NCBI RefSeq assembly: GCF_012272695.1 | Contig: NZ_CP050902.1 | Coordinates: 1,116,001 to 1,180,000 of the forward strand | Direction of reading: 5' to 3' | Length of the DNA stretch: 64,000 bases | Origin: Nocardioides sp. JQ2195 | Lineage (GTDB): Bacteria > Actinomycetota > Actinomycetes > Propionibacteriales > Nocardioidaceae | In this document: piece by piece, positions 38,826 to 48,238 of the stretch | Numbering within the stretch: the first letter of the stretch is position 1 | Layout: each line of letters opens with the position of its first letter | Translations under genes and position numbers: made by a program | Notes under the pieces: model-generated | Database searches by the model: none | What the model was told of the DNA's origin: nothing | Seen by the model: only the letters and a program-made list of their open reading frames with translations

Positions 38826-39533
38826 GTGGAGGTGACCTCCCGGACCAACGAGCACGGCCAGCCGATCGGCCCTGCGGTCGACGACTGGGTGCCCTGCCCG
38901 TTCCCCGACGTGACGCCGATGACGGGGCAGTGGTGCCGGATCGAGCCGATCATCACCGAGCACGCGGACGAGCTCTACGAGGAGCTGTGCGGGCCGGGCA
39001 ACGACGACCTGTGGACCTATCTGCCACGCGAGATGCCGGTCGATCGTGCCGAGCTCGCCGAGCACGTCGAGGAGCGCTCCTTGGCCACCGACTCGGTGAC
39101 CGTGGTCGTCCGGGACGCCGGCGGGGTGGCGGCGGGGATGGCCAGCTACCTGCGCATCGACCAGGGCAACGGCTCGGTCGAGATCGGCTGGATCGCGCTG
39201 GGCCGACGGCTGCAGCGCACCACGGCCGCGACCGAGGCCCAGTTCCTGCTGGCTCGCCACGTCTTCTCGCTCGGCTATCGCCGCTACGAGTGGAAGTGCG
39301 ACGCGCTCAACGAGCCGTCGCGTCGGGCGGCCCAGCGCCTGGGTTTCACCTACGAGGGCCGGTTCCGGCAGGCAGTGGTCCACAAGGGCCGCAACCGCGA
39401 CACCGACTGGTTCTCCATCGTCGACTCGGAGTGGCCGGCGCTCGCGGCGGCGTACGACGCGTGGTTGGCGCCGGACAACCAGGTCGAGGGCAGGCAGGTC
39501 CGATCGTTGGAGGAGATCCGCGCCGGCGGATGA
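38826..39533 (+). CDS. GNAT family N-acetyltransferase (RimL-like)
   Basis: A 235-aa acetyltransferase resembling the YncA/RimL-like group (IEPIITEHADELYEEL, VEIGWIALGRRLQRTTAATEAQFLLARHVF as the acetyl-CoA-binding region, YRRYEWKCDALNEPSRRAAQRLGFTYEGRFRQ). The substrate is unknown. The start is GTG at 38826 or 38832. It follows the S66 peptidase after 12 bp and is probably co-transcribed. If the peptidase handles a toxic peptide, an acetyltransferase in the same transcript would fit a self-protection pair as for microcin C (MccE/MccF), but this is speculation. Confidence 0.83.
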   Translation: MEVTSRTNEHGQPIGPAVDDWVPCPFPDVTPMTGQWCRIEPIITEHADELYEELCGPGNDDLWTYLPREMPVDRAELAEHVEERSLATDSVTVVVRDAGGVAAGMASYLRIDQGNGSVEIGWIALGRRLQRTTAATEAQFLLARHVFSLGYRRYEWKCDALNEPSRRAAQRLGFTYEGRFRQAVVHKGRNRDTDWFSIVDSEWPALAAAYDAWLAPDNQVEGRQVRSLEEIRAGG

Positions 39534-39564
39534 CCTCGGTTGTCGCGGGTGGCATGCTGGAGGC

Positions 39565-39870
39565 ATGGGCGAGACACTGAGCGACCAGCAGGTGCACGAC
39601 GCGGGACTGTCCGGCTGGGCGCTGCGTGACGACGCACTCCACCTGCACTGCGCGACGGGCGACTTCGCCACCGGCCTGGCCCTGGTCAACGAGGTCGGCG
39701 CTGCGGCCGAGGACGCCAACCACCACCCCGACATCGACCTGCGCTACGGCGAGGTGACGATCCGGCTCTCGAGTCACGACGTCGGGGGAGTCAGCGAACG
39801 CGACGTGGCTCTGGCTCGGCGGATCAGCGAGCTCGCTGCCGGGGCCGGCGTGAAGACGACGGCCGGGTGA
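39565..39870 (+). CDS. phhB: Pterin-4a-carbinolamine dehydratase
   Basis: A 101-aa protein with the PCD signature: an EDANHHPDIDLRYGEVTIRLSSHD block containing the catalytic His-His-Pro and the later histidine, and an N-terminal LSGWALRDDALHLHC strand. It dehydrates 4a-hydroxytetrahydropterin. No aromatic amino-acid hydroxylase is nearby, so it may serve another pterin use. The start ATG is 31 bp after the acetyltransferase stop. Confidence 0.9.
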   Translation: MGETLSDQQVHDAGLSGWALRDDALHLHCATGDFATGLALVNEVGAAAEDANHHPDIDLRYGEVTIRLSSHDVGGVSERDVALARRISELAAGAGVKTTAG

Positions 39871-40052
39871 CGAGTCCGGGTGACGGCGGCGGGGTGACGA
39901 GGACGGCTGACGAGTACGGGTGACGACGGGTGACGACGGGGTCGTCCGGGGAGGTCCGAGCGGACGCCATATAGTGGGATCGACGTTTCACGATGTGGGA
40001 TACCTGATTCACTGGGTTGACTCCGTCGGGAGTTGGCAGCGAACGTTGGCGC
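39871..40052 (+). promoter_or_regulatory. ilvB upstream region with candidate promoter
   Basis: 39871-39945 holds short repeats of GGGTGACGA type and no gene. TATAGT at 39970-39975 is a good -10 hexamer in an otherwise GC-rich stretch; the matching -35 is weak. A small hairpin (GACTCC / GGAGTT, about 40019-40034) lies in the predicted leader. Transcription from here would give a leader of about 200 nt before ilvB. Confidence 0.45.
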
Positions 40053-40094
40053 ATGCACAAGCAGCTTCTTGTATGCACCAGACGCGTGAGCTGA
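40053..40094 (+). CDS. ilvB leader peptide (13 aa)
   Basis: An ATG at 40053 opens a 13-codon [16 protein letters not shown], ending in TGA at 40092-40094. It contains the consecutive codons CTT CTT GTA (Leu-Leu-Val), all of them rare in this GC-rich genome, where CTG/CTC and GTG/GTC are used. A stem-loop and an intrinsic terminator follow. This matches leader peptides that sense branched-chain amino-acid charging in other actinobacterial ilvB operons. There is no clear ribosome-binding site. Confidence 0.7.
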   Translation: MHKQLLVCTRRVS

Positions 40095-40158
40095 GGCCCC
40101 ACCGCCTCACCGCACACGCGTCGTCCCCTCGTTGCCACTTCTGGCCGAGGGGTTTTTT
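40081..40158 (+). terminator. ilvB transcription attenuator
   Basis: Two structures follow the leader codons. First, a nested hairpin in which GACGCGTG and TGAGGC (40081-40097) pair with GCCTCA and CACGCGTC (40104-40122); it overlaps the leader stop codon. Second, an intrinsic terminator with arms CCCCTCG (40125-40131) and CGAGGGG (40146-40152), an inner GCCA/TGGC pairing and a run of six T (40153-40158). Ribosome position on the leader peptide should decide whether the terminator forms. Confidence 0.75.
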
Positions 40159-40185
40159 GTTGGTCACACGAAGACAGGAAAGACA

Positions 40186-41955
40186 ATGGCTGAGCAGGAC
40201 AGTGGATCGGGCTCCGGAACCCAGGTCACGGGTGCGCAGAGCCTGGTCAAGTCGCTGGAGAGCGCCGGTGTCGAGGACATCTTCGGCATCCCCGGAGGCG
40301 CCATCCTCCCGGCGTACGACCCGCTCTTCGACTCCAAGATCCGCCACATCCTCGTGCGTCACGAGCAGGGGGCCGGCCACGCCGCCCAGGGGTACGCCGC
40401 GGCCACCGGCAAGGTGGGCGTGTGCATGGCGACCTCGGGCCCCGGGGCGACCAACCTGGTGACCCCGATCGCCGATGCGCACATGGACTCGCTGCCGATG
40501 GTGGCGGTCACCGGCCAGGTCGGCGCCTCGATGATCGGCACGGACGCGTTCCAGGAGGCCGACATCCGCGGCATCACGATGCCGATCACCAAGCACAACT
40601 TCCTGATCACCGATCCCGCTGAGATCCCGCAGCGGATCGCCGAGGCGTTCCACATCGCCTCGACCGGCCGGCCCGGCCCGGTGCTGGTCGACGTCGCCAA
40701 GTCAGCGCTGCAGGCAATGACCACCTTCGAGTGGCCGACCGAGCTGCACCTTCCCGGCTACCGGCCGGTGACGCGACCCCACAGCAAGCAGATCCGTGAG
40801 GCCTCCAAGCTGATCCTCGAGGCGCGGCGACCCGTGCTCTACGTCGGAGGCGGTGTGATCCGCTCCGGTGCCGCCAAGGAGCTGCGCGTGCTGGCCGAGG
40901 CCACCGGGATGCCGGTCGTGACCACGCTGATGGCCCGCGGTGCCTTCCCCGACAGCCACCCGCAGCACCTCGGCATGCCCGGCATGCACGGCACCGTGGC
41001 GGCAGTGGCCGGCCTGCAGAAGAGCGACCTGATCATCAGCCTCGGTGCGCGCTTCGACGACCGTGTGACCGGAAACCTCGACTCGTTCGCACCCGGTGCC
41101 CAGGTCATCCACGCCGACATCGACCCGGCCGAGATCGGGAAGAACCGCCATGCCGACGTCCCGATCGTGGGCGACGCCCGCGAGGTGATCGCTGACCTGG
41201 TCATCGCGCTCAATGCCGAGGCCGAGCAGGGCAACCGCGGTGACTACGAGGCGTGGGTCGCCTTCCTGGCCGGCATCAAGAAGCAGTACCCGGTGGCCTA
41301 CGAGGCCCCGGCCGACGGCAGCCTGGCTCCGCAGTACGTCCTCGAGCGCCTGGGCAAGATCGCCGGGCCCGAGGCGATCTACTGCTCGGGGGTCGGACAG
41401 CACCAGATGTGGTCGGCACACTTCGTCGGCTACGAGAACCCCAACACCTGGATCAACTCCGGTGGCCTGGGCACGATGGGCTTCTCGGTGCCGGCAGCCA
41501 TGGGCGCCAAGGTGGGCAAGCCGGACAGCACGGTGTGGTCGATCGACGGTGACGGGTGCTTCCAGATGACCAACCAGGAGCTTGCCACCTGCGCGATCAA
41601 CAACATCCCGATCAAGGTGGCAGTGATCAACAACGAGTCGCTCGGGATGGTGCGGCAGTGGCAGACGTTGTTCTACAACGAGCGCTACTCCAACACCGAC
41701 CTGCACAGCAAGCGCATCCCTGACTTCGTGAAGCTGGCCGATGCTTACGGCTGTGTCGGCCTGGCGTGCGACTCGCCCGGTGACGTCGACGCGACGATCG
41801 AGCAGGCGATGTCGATCAACGACCAGCCCGTCGTCGTCGACTTCCGGGTGCACCGTGACGCCATGGTGTGGCCGATGGTTGCCGCCGGCACCAGCAACGA
41901 CGAGATCAAGTACGCCCGCGACCTCGCCCCCAAGTTCGACGAGGACGACCTGTGA
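40186..41955 (+). CDS. ilvB: Acetolactate synthase large subunit
   Basis: A 589-aa ThDP enzyme forming acetolactate or acetohydroxybutyrate from pyruvate, the first common step to branched-chain amino acids. It has [38 protein letters not shown] with the cofactor-activating Glu60, the FAD-domain RFDDRVTG, and the ThDP-Mg motif [15 protein letters not shown]...NN. The ATG at 40186 has AGGAAAG upstream; an earlier in-frame ATG lies within the terminator and is not used. It is controlled by the attenuator before it. A REP-like element fills the gap to ilvN. Confidence 0.97.
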   Translation: MAEQDSGSGSGTQVTGAQSLVKSLESAGVEDIFGIPGGAILPAYDPLFDSKIRHILVRHEQGAGHAAQGYAAATGKVGVCMATSGPGATNLVTPIADAHMDSLPMVAVTGQVGASMIGTDAFQEADIRGITMPITKHNFLITDPAEIPQRIAEAFHIASTGRPGPVLVDVAKSALQAMTTFEWPTELHLPGYRPVTRPHSKQIREASKLILEARRPVLYVGGGVIRSGAAKELRVLAEATGMPVVTTLMARGAFPDSHPQHLGMPGMHGTVAAVAGLQKSDLIISLGARFDDRVTGNLDSFAPGAQVIHADIDPAEIGKNRHADVPIVGDAREVIADLVIALNAEAEQGNRGDYEAWVAFLAGIKKQYPVAYEAPADGSLAPQYVLERLGKIAGPEAIYCSGVGQHQMWSAHFVGYENPNTWINSGGLGTMGFSVPAAMGAKVGKPDSTVWSIDGDGCFQMTNQELATCAINNIPIKVAVINNESLGMVRQWQTLFYNERYSNTDLHSKRIPDFVKLADAYGCVGLACDSPGDVDATIEQAMSINDQPVVVDFRVHRDAMVWPMVAAGTSNDEIKYARDLAPKFDEDDL

Positions 41956-41961
41956 CCAGTC

Positions 41962-41999
41962 GTTGGTCGAGCATCGAGCGCAGCGAGCCCCTCGAGACC
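41962..41999 (+). repeat. REP-like palindromic element between ilvB and ilvN
   Basis: Reads GTTGGTCGAGC, then ATCGAGCGCAGCG, then AGCCCCTCGAGACC. Its ends GGTC(T)CGAG / CTCGAGACC are inverted. It belongs to the same general type as the elements at 8756, 19257 and 30762 but is a divergent subtype. It takes up most of the 55-bp gap between the two acetolactate synthase subunits and ends just before the ilvN ribosome-binding AGGAG. Confidence 0.65.
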
Positions 42000-42010
42000 C
42001 AGGAGCACGA

Positions 42011-42550
42011 ATGACCAAGCACACCCTGTCCGTCCTGGTGGAGAACAAGCCGGGCGTCCTGGCCCGCATCGCCGGGCTCTTCAGCCGTCGCGGCTACAAC
42101 ATCGACAGCCTGGCCGTGGGTCCGACCGAGAGCCCGGATGTCTCGCGAATGACGATCGTGGTCTCGGTCGACGAGAGCCCCCTGGAGCAGGTGACCAAGC
42201 AGCTCAACAAGCTGGTCGAGGTGATCAAGATCGTCGAGCTCGACGACGCGTCCTCGGTCAGCCGGGAGCTCCTGCTCGTCAAGGTCCGCGCCGATGCCGA
42301 CTCCCGGGGCCACGTGCTGGACGCGGTCCAGCTGTTCAAGGCCAAGGTGGTCGACGTGGCACCTGATGCGTTGACCATCCAGGTCACCGGCAATGCCGAC
42401 AAGCTCGCCGACTTCCTCAGGGTCCTCGAGCCCTTCGGGGTCCGTGAGCTGGTCCAGTCCGGCGTGGTGGCGATCGGTCGGGGGGCCCGCTCGATCTCCG
42501 AGCGCGGCCAGCGCCCGGTCGCCGTACCGGCTCCGCCTGCGGCGGTCTGA
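42011..42550 (+). CDS. ilvN: Acetolactate synthase small (regulatory) subunit
   Basis: A 179-aa protein with the N-terminal ACT domain (HTLSVLVENKPGVLARIAGLFSRRGYNIDSLAVGPTE, the valine-binding, feedback-sensing part) and a C-terminal ALS_ss_C domain (SRELLLVKV to VRELVQSGVVAIGRG). It activates IlvB and gives it valine inhibition. The ATG at 42011 has AGGAG 5 nt upstream, right behind a REP-like element. A Pro/Ala-rich tail follows the domain. Confidence 0.96.
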   Translation: MTKHTLSVLVENKPGVLARIAGLFSRRGYNIDSLAVGPTESPDVSRMTIVVSVDESPLEQVTKQLNKLVEVIKIVELDDASSVSRELLLVKVRADADSRGHVLDAVQLFKAKVVDVAPDALTIQVTGNADKLADFLRVLEPFGVRELVQSGVVAIGRGARSISERGQRPVAVPAPPAAV

Positions 42551-43730
<1,180 letters not shown>

Positions 43731-43773
43731 GGAACACAGGGAGGGCGGCTCCTCATTGACCGCCTTCACCACG

Positions 43774-43818
43774 AGAGCCGTGGGCCCGGTCGTCACGACC
43801 GGGCCCACGGCTCTTTGT
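43774..43818 (+). terminator. Intrinsic terminator after ilvC
   Basis: Arms 43774-43793 and 43795-43814 (AGAGCCGTGGGCCC... and its exact reverse complement; the effective loop is about 5 nt) form a very stable stem followed by TTGTT. It lies 44 bp after the ilvC stop and ends the operon. Confidence 0.88.
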
Positions 43819-43894
43819 TCGTGTGCCGGTTGCTCCTGCTCAGACGGGGCGGTCCCGAAGATGGGTGGCAGCCCCCATGGATCTCGACCGACGA

Positions 43895-43929
43895 CAAGGT
43901 TAGGCACGCCTAAGCCAGGGGCGTATCCT
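43895..43929 (+). promoter_or_regulatory. DtxR/IdeR-type iron box and promoter of efeUOB
   Basis: 43895-43913 matches 15 of 19 positions of the DtxR/IdeR consensus (core AAGGTTAGGC...CCTAA, inverted TTAGG/CCTAA). Its TTAGGC could serve as the -35, and TATCCT at 43924-43929 is a good -10. The efeU GTG (43936) is seven bases after the -10, so the message is probably leaderless and repressed by an iron-loaded regulator. Confidence 0.75.
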
Positions 43930-43935
43930 GCGGTT

Positions 43936-44802
43936 GTGCTGTCCAACTACCTGATCGGCCTGCGTGAGGGCCTCGAAGCCGCGCTGGTCGTGAGCATCCT
44001 GGTTGCCTACCTCGTGAAGTCAGGCCGCACCGAGCTGCTGCCCCGCATCTGGGCCGGTGTCGGCATCGCCGTTCTGGTCTCGCTGGGCTTCGGCGCGGCA
44101 CTGACCTACGGCCCTCGCGGACTGACCTTCGAGGCCCAGGAGTTCATCGGCGGCACGCTCTCGATCGTCGCGGTCGGCTTCGTGACCTGGATGGTGTTCT
44201 GGATGGCGCGTGCGGCCAGGGGCCTGGGTGGCGAGCTGCGCGGACAGATCGACGTGGCCGCCGAGGGCGGTCGTTGGGGCCTGGTGGTCGTGGCCATGTT
44301 CGCGGTCGGCCGCGAGGGCCTGGAGACGGCGCTGTTCATCTGGGCAGCAACCCAGGCAGGCACGCGGGATGAGGTCGGCACCGTCACGCCGACCTGGGAA
44401 CCCCTCCTGGGCGCGGCCCTGGGCATCCTCACCGCTGTCGTCCTCGGCTACCTGATCTATCGGGGCGCCATCTCGATCAACCTGGGCACGTTCTTCACCT
44501 GGACGGGTGGATTCCTGATCGTGGTCGCCGCCGGCGTCCTGGCCTACGGCGTGCACGACCTCCAGGAGGCGCGCTTCCTGCCGGGGCTGCACGACCTGCT
44601 CTTCGACATCAGCGACAGCATCGACCCCGCCGGGTGGCTGGGCACGCTGATCAAGGGCGTCTTCAACATCTCGATGGCCACCACCAAGCTCGAGGGCGTG
44701 GTGTGGCTGCTCTACCTCGTGCCGACGATGACGCTCTTCCTGCGGGGTGCCCGCCGTCGCTCGGCTCCCACCAAGGACGTCGACCGCGCGTCGGTCGCCT
44801 GA
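43936..44802 (+). CDS. efeU: Iron permease EfeU (FTR1 family)
   Basis: A 288-aa membrane protein with seven hydrophobic segments. Two REGLE motifs are visible (GLREGLEAALVV near the start and VGREGLETALFIW at about 120), the iron-binding signature of FTR1/EfeU permeases. The GTG at 43936 is chosen because VLSNYLIGLREGLEA is the normal N-terminus and the promoter leaves no room for a longer one. It forms an operon with efeO and efeB and takes up ferric/ferrous iron across the membrane. Confidence 0.93.
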   Translation: MLSNYLIGLREGLEAALVVSILVAYLVKSGRTELLPRIWAGVGIAVLVSLGFGAALTYGPRGLTFEAQEFIGGTLSIVAVGFVTWMVFWMARAARGLGGELRGQIDVAAEGGRWGLVVVAMFAVGREGLETALFIWAATQAGTRDEVGTVTPTWEPLLGAALGILTAVVLGYLIYRGAISINLGTFFTWTGGFLIVVAAGVLAYGVHDLQEARFLPGLHDLLFDISDSIDPAGWLGTLIKGVFNISMATTKLEGVVWLLYLVPTMTLFLRGARRRSAPTKDVDRASVA

Positions 44803-44892
44803 TCCCGCCCGATCCACACCGCCTGACCGCTACCGCTCGACCCCTCACCGCTCGACCCAGTCCGCTCGAACCACTCCTCCCGAAGGACGACA

Positions 44893-46065
44893 ATGCCGAA
44901 CCGCAAGCTGGCCGTGCTGGTCCCGATCCTCGTGGCAGCACCGCTGCTCGCCTCCTGCACCGAGAACGCGAAGTCCGACGACTCCGACCCCCGTTCCATC
45001 ACGGTCGTCTCGAGTGATGACGGATGCGACGTCTCCAAGGTGGAGGCCCCGGCCGGCACGCTGACCTTCGACGTCACCAACTCCGGGCAGAAGGTCACCG
45101 AGTTCTACCTGCTGGCCGAGGACGGGCTGCGCATCATCGGTGAGGTCGAGAACATCGGCGCCAACCTCAACAGTCGCCTGACCGTTGCCGTCCCGGAGGG
45201 CGACTACGTCACTGCCTGCAAGCCCGGCATGAAGGGCGACGGCATCCGCGCCGACTTCTCCGTCACCAGCTCCGACGAGGAGGTCGAGGTCTCCGAGGAC
45301 GAGCAGGCCATGATCGACCGGGCCAACGCCAACTACCTGGCCTACGTGCAGGACCAGAGCGACCAGCTGCTCACCAAGACCACCGAGTTCGTCAACCTCT
45401 ACAAGACCGGCAAGGACGACGAGGCCAGGGCGCTGTACGCCGACGCGCGGGTCCACTGGGAGCGCATCGAGCCGGTCGCCGAGTCGTTCGGCAACCTCGA
45501 CCCCCTGATGGACCTGCGTGAGGCCGACGTCGCCGAGGGCGACGACTGGACAGGGTGGCACCGCATCGAGAAGGACCTGTGGCCCGAGGAGGCCAAGGGC
45601 TACAAGGCGCTCACCCCGAAGCAGCGCATGTTCTTCGCCGACGACCTGCTGAAGAACACCAAGAAGCTCGACCAGCAGGTCGACGGCGACCTGAGCTTCA
45701 CCGTCGACGGCATCGCCAACGGCGCCACGGGACTGCTCGAGGAAGTGGCGAGCGGCAAGGTCACCGGTGAGGAGGAGATCTGGTCGCACACCGACCTGTG
45801 GGACTTCCAGGCCAACGTCGACGGCGCCCGCGTTGCCTTCGAGGGCGTCAAGGCGCTGCTCGAGACCAAGGATCCCGAGCTCGCCGAGACCCTGACCGCC
45901 CGCTTCGCCGACCTGCAGGAGCTGCTGGACGCGCAGAAGACCGATGACGGCTTCACCTACTACGACGAGCTCACCCCGGCGGAGGTGAAGCAGCTCTCCA
46001 ACGCGGTGAACGCGCTGGCCGAGCCGCTCTCCAGGCTGACGGGTGCCCTGCTGGACCGCGCATGA
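44893..46065 (+). CDS. efeO: EfeO-type iron-uptake lipoprotein (cupredoxin + M75/imelysin domain)
   Basis: A 390-aa exported lipoprotein (VPILVAAPLLASC lipobox). Residues about 35-115 form a cupredoxin-like domain (GTLTFDVTNSGQKVTEFYLL, YVTACKPGMKGDG). Residues about 130-385 form the M75 imelysin-like domain with HxxE-type metal motifs (HWERIEPVAESF and WTGWHRIEKDLW). In the EfeUOB system it binds iron outside the cell and passes it to EfeU. The start has GAAGGA upstream and the stop overlaps efeB (ATGA). Confidence 0.93.
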   Translation: MPNRKLAVLVPILVAAPLLASCTENAKSDDSDPRSITVVSSDDGCDVSKVEAPAGTLTFDVTNSGQKVTEFYLLAEDGLRIIGEVENIGANLNSRLTVAVPEGDYVTACKPGMKGDGIRADFSVTSSDEEVEVSEDEQAMIDRANANYLAYVQDQSDQLLTKTTEFVNLYKTGKDDEARALYADARVHWERIEPVAESFGNLDPLMDLREADVAEGDDWTGWHRIEKDLWPEEAKGYKALTPKQRMFFADDLLKNTKKLDQQVDGDLSFTVDGIANGATGLLEEVASGKVTGEEEIWSHTDLWDFQANVDGARVAFEGVKALLETKDPELAETLTARFADLQELLDAQKTDDGFTYYDELTPAEVKQLSNAVNALAEPLSRLTGALLDRA

Positions 46066-47324
46066 AGCAGCCGGCCCTCTCCCGTCGCGCGCTCCTGACC
46101 GGGAGCGCGGCAGCCGTGGGCGTGGTCGGGGGACTCGCTGCGGCCCAGGCTGCGGGCTCCGCTGACACGCCGGTGGCGTCCGGCCCCGCGGCGTACGCGT
46201 TCCACGGTGACCACCAGGCCGGCATCGTCACCCCGGCCCAGGACCGCCTGCACTTCGCCGCCTTCGACGTGATCACCGACTCCCGCGAAGCACTGATCGC
46301 GCTGCTGGTGGAGTGGACCGAGGCCGCCGAGCGGATGACCGCTGGCGGCTCGGCGGGACCGATCGGTCCCACCGAGGGCGACGCCGACCTGCCGCCCGAC
46401 GACACGGGTGAGGCGATCGGCCTGCCCGCCTCGCGCCTGACGCTCACCTTCGGCTTCGGACCGACACTCTTCCGCACGGCCGAGGGCGAGGACCGGTTCG
46501 GCATCGCCGACCGGCAGCCGACGGTGCTCCAGCCGCTGCCACACTTCCCGGCGGACGCGCTCGACCCGGAGCGGTCGGGAGGGGACCTGTGCATCCAGGC
46601 GTGCGCCGACGACCCCCAGGTAGCCGTGCACGCGATCCGCAACCTGGCCCGCATCGGGTTCGGCACGGTCGCCGTGCGCTGGTCGCAGCTCGGTTTCGGG
46701 CGCACGTCGAGCACCTCGACCTCGCAGGAGACACCGCGCAACCTCTTCGGCTTCAAGGACGGCACCGCCAACCTGAAGGCCGAGGAGTCCGATGCACTGG
46801 CCGAGCACCTGTGGGTGGCGCGCGGCGACGACCCGAGGGCTGACTGGTTGGCGGGAGGCTCCTACTTGGCGGCGCGCCGCATCAACATGCGCATCGAGAC
46901 CTGGGACCGACAGTCCCTGCAGGACCAGCAGGACATCATCGGTCGCACCAAGCAGACAGGGGCGCCCCTCTCGGGTGGTGAGGAGTTCAGTGAGCCCGAC
47001 TTCACCATGCCGGGGCGTGGCGGGCCGATCATCCCGGTCGATGCCCATGTGCGCCTGGTCCATCCGAGCACGAACGGCGGCTCGCGGATCCTGCGCCGGG
47101 GCTACAACTTCGTGGACGGAAGTGATGACCTGGGTGGCCTCGACGCCGGGCTGTTCTTCATCGCCTACGTCCGGGACCCGCAGGAGCAGTTCGTCCCGAT
47201 GCAGACGCGGATGGCCAGGTCCGACGCGATGATGGAATACCTGAAGTTCACCGGGTCCGCGCTGTTCGCCGTGCCGCCCGGCACCAGCCCGGGGGAGTAC
47301 GTCGGCCAGTCGCTGTTCGCCTGA
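46062..47324 (+). CDS. efeB: EfeB, Tat-exported DyP-type heme peroxidase
   Basis: A 420-aa DyP-type peroxidase. The N-terminus has a twin-arginine signal (SRRALLTGSAAAVGVVGGLAAAQA, Arg8-Arg9), so the folded, heme-loaded protein is exported. LFGFKDGTANLK contains the GxxDG catalytic Asp, and LRRGYNFVDG and late GLFFIAYVRDPQEQF blocks include the heme-binding region. In EfeUOB it oxidises ferrous iron or acts on heme outside the cell. Its stop codon is directly followed by the stop of the convergent zinc-ribbon gene. Confidence 0.94.
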   Translation: MKQPALSRRALLTGSAAAVGVVGGLAAAQAAGSADTPVASGPAAYAFHGDHQAGIVTPAQDRLHFAAFDVITDSREALIALLVEWTEAAERMTAGGSAGPIGPTEGDADLPPDDTGEAIGLPASRLTLTFGFGPTLFRTAEGEDRFGIADRQPTVLQPLPHFPADALDPERSGGDLCIQACADDPQVAVHAIRNLARIGFGTVAVRWSQLGFGRTSSTSTSQETPRNLFGFKDGTANLKAEESDALAEHLWVARGDDPRADWLAGGSYLAARRINMRIETWDRQSLQDQQDIIGRTKQTGAPLSGGEEFSEPDFTMPGRGGPIIPVDAHVRLVHPSTNGGSRILRRGYNFVDGSDDLGGLDAGLFFIAYVRDPQEQFVPMQTRMARSDAMMEYLKFTGSALFAVPPGTSPGEYVGQSLFA

Positions 47325-48152
47325 TCACGGCTCGGTCAGGAACCAGGTTCCGCCGGTCTTGACGACCGGCTGCTCCGAGGTGGTGTGGTTTGACTTGCCG
47401 TCGAAGGTGTAGTTGTAGCGGAAGGTGATCGTCCCCTTCGTGCCGTGGACCTCGATCGCGCCGGGCCTGACGGCGATCTTGTCGCCCGCGGGCAGCGGAG
47501 TTGCGGCCGCCTTCCGGCACGAGACCAAGGACTTCTTCGGGACCTTGTCGACGTACAGGTCCATGTAGTCGCAGGCGCCCACGTCGCCGTCGTAGATGGC
47601 CTTGGTCCACTCGGCGTAGTCGTCGGCGAGCTGCTTGACCTGGTTCCTGGCGTCACCGGAGCCGGGGGTCCGCACGAACGTCCTGGACGGTGGGGTGGAG
47701 CTCGACGGCGCGGGGAGGTTCAGCTGGCTCGGGTCGCTGGTGCCGCTCTGCGAGGTGGTGGTGCTGGGACCGTCTCCGGCCACTTCGTCGTGGTCGTCAG
47801 CAGTGGCCAGCACGATGGCCGTGGTCCCCACCCCGGCGACCAGGAGAACACCGCACACGACGCCCGCGATCATCGCGGCCTTCCTCCCGCCACCCGGCCC
47901 GGAACGTCCGTGCTGGTCGCCGGCACCGCGCCCACCGAGGGCAGCTGCGCCGCCACGAGAGCCGCTGCCGCGGGGGGACCGATGAGGTCCTCCGAGCGAC
48001 GCGAAGGGGTCGCCCTGCGGGACTGCGCCATAGGGGAGCGGCTGCCGCGCCGGAGCCGGGGGCGGACCGGGAACCGGACGCCCGCACGACGTGCAGAAGG
48101 CGTCGGCGGGAGTCAGTGGTCGGCCACAGGAGGGGCACAGCGGGGCGTCCAT
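47325..48152 (-). CDS. Zinc-ribbon, single-TM protein of unknown function
   Basis: A 275-aa protein. An N-terminal zinc ribbon (CPSCGRPL...CTSCGRPV, residues about 6-26) is followed by a Gly/Pro/Arg-rich linker, one membrane segment (AAMIAGVVCGVLLVAGVGTTAIVLA, about 92-116) and an external domain of about 150 residues (NQVKQLADDYAEWTKAIYDGDVGACDYMDLYVDKV...). This has two cysteines and an NTF2-like pattern. A second protein of the same build is encoded at 50831. The ATG at 48152 is preferred. Its stop abuts the efeB stop with no gap. Confidence 0.75.
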   Translation of the reverse strand: MDAPLCPSCGRPLTPADAFCTSCGRPVPGPPPAPARQPLPYGAVPQGDPFASLGGPHRSPRGSGSRGGAAALGGRGAGDQHGRSGPGGGRKAAMIAGVVCGVLLVAGVGTTAIVLATADDHDEVAGDGPSTTTSQSGTSDPSQLNLPAPSSSTPPSRTFVRTPGSGDARNQVKQLADDYAEWTKAIYDGDVGACDYMDLYVDKVPKKSLVSCRKAAATPLPAGDKIAVRPGAIEVHGTKGTITFRYNYTFDGKSNHTTSEQPVVKTGGTWFLTEP

Positions 48153-48196
48153 GGGGTTCACGATGCCCACATTCTGCCTGCGTCAATCATGCGGAC

Positions 48197-48226
48197 GGCG
48201 GCCACCCCGGCACCGGGGTGGCCGCC
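48197..48226 (-). terminator. Terminator hairpin after the ABC exporter operon
   Basis: Arms 48197-48210 and 48213-48226 (GGCGGCCACCCCGG and its exact complement) form a 14-bp GC stem 12 bp beyond the permease stop, without a T run. Confidence 0.65.
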
Positions 48227-48238
48227 TGTCGGTCGAGG

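Noticed and set aside
40081..40158. T-box riboswitch upstream of ilvB
   Set aside because: No T-box core (GGTGGNACCGCG-like) is present; a leader peptide with an intrinsic terminator explains the region better.
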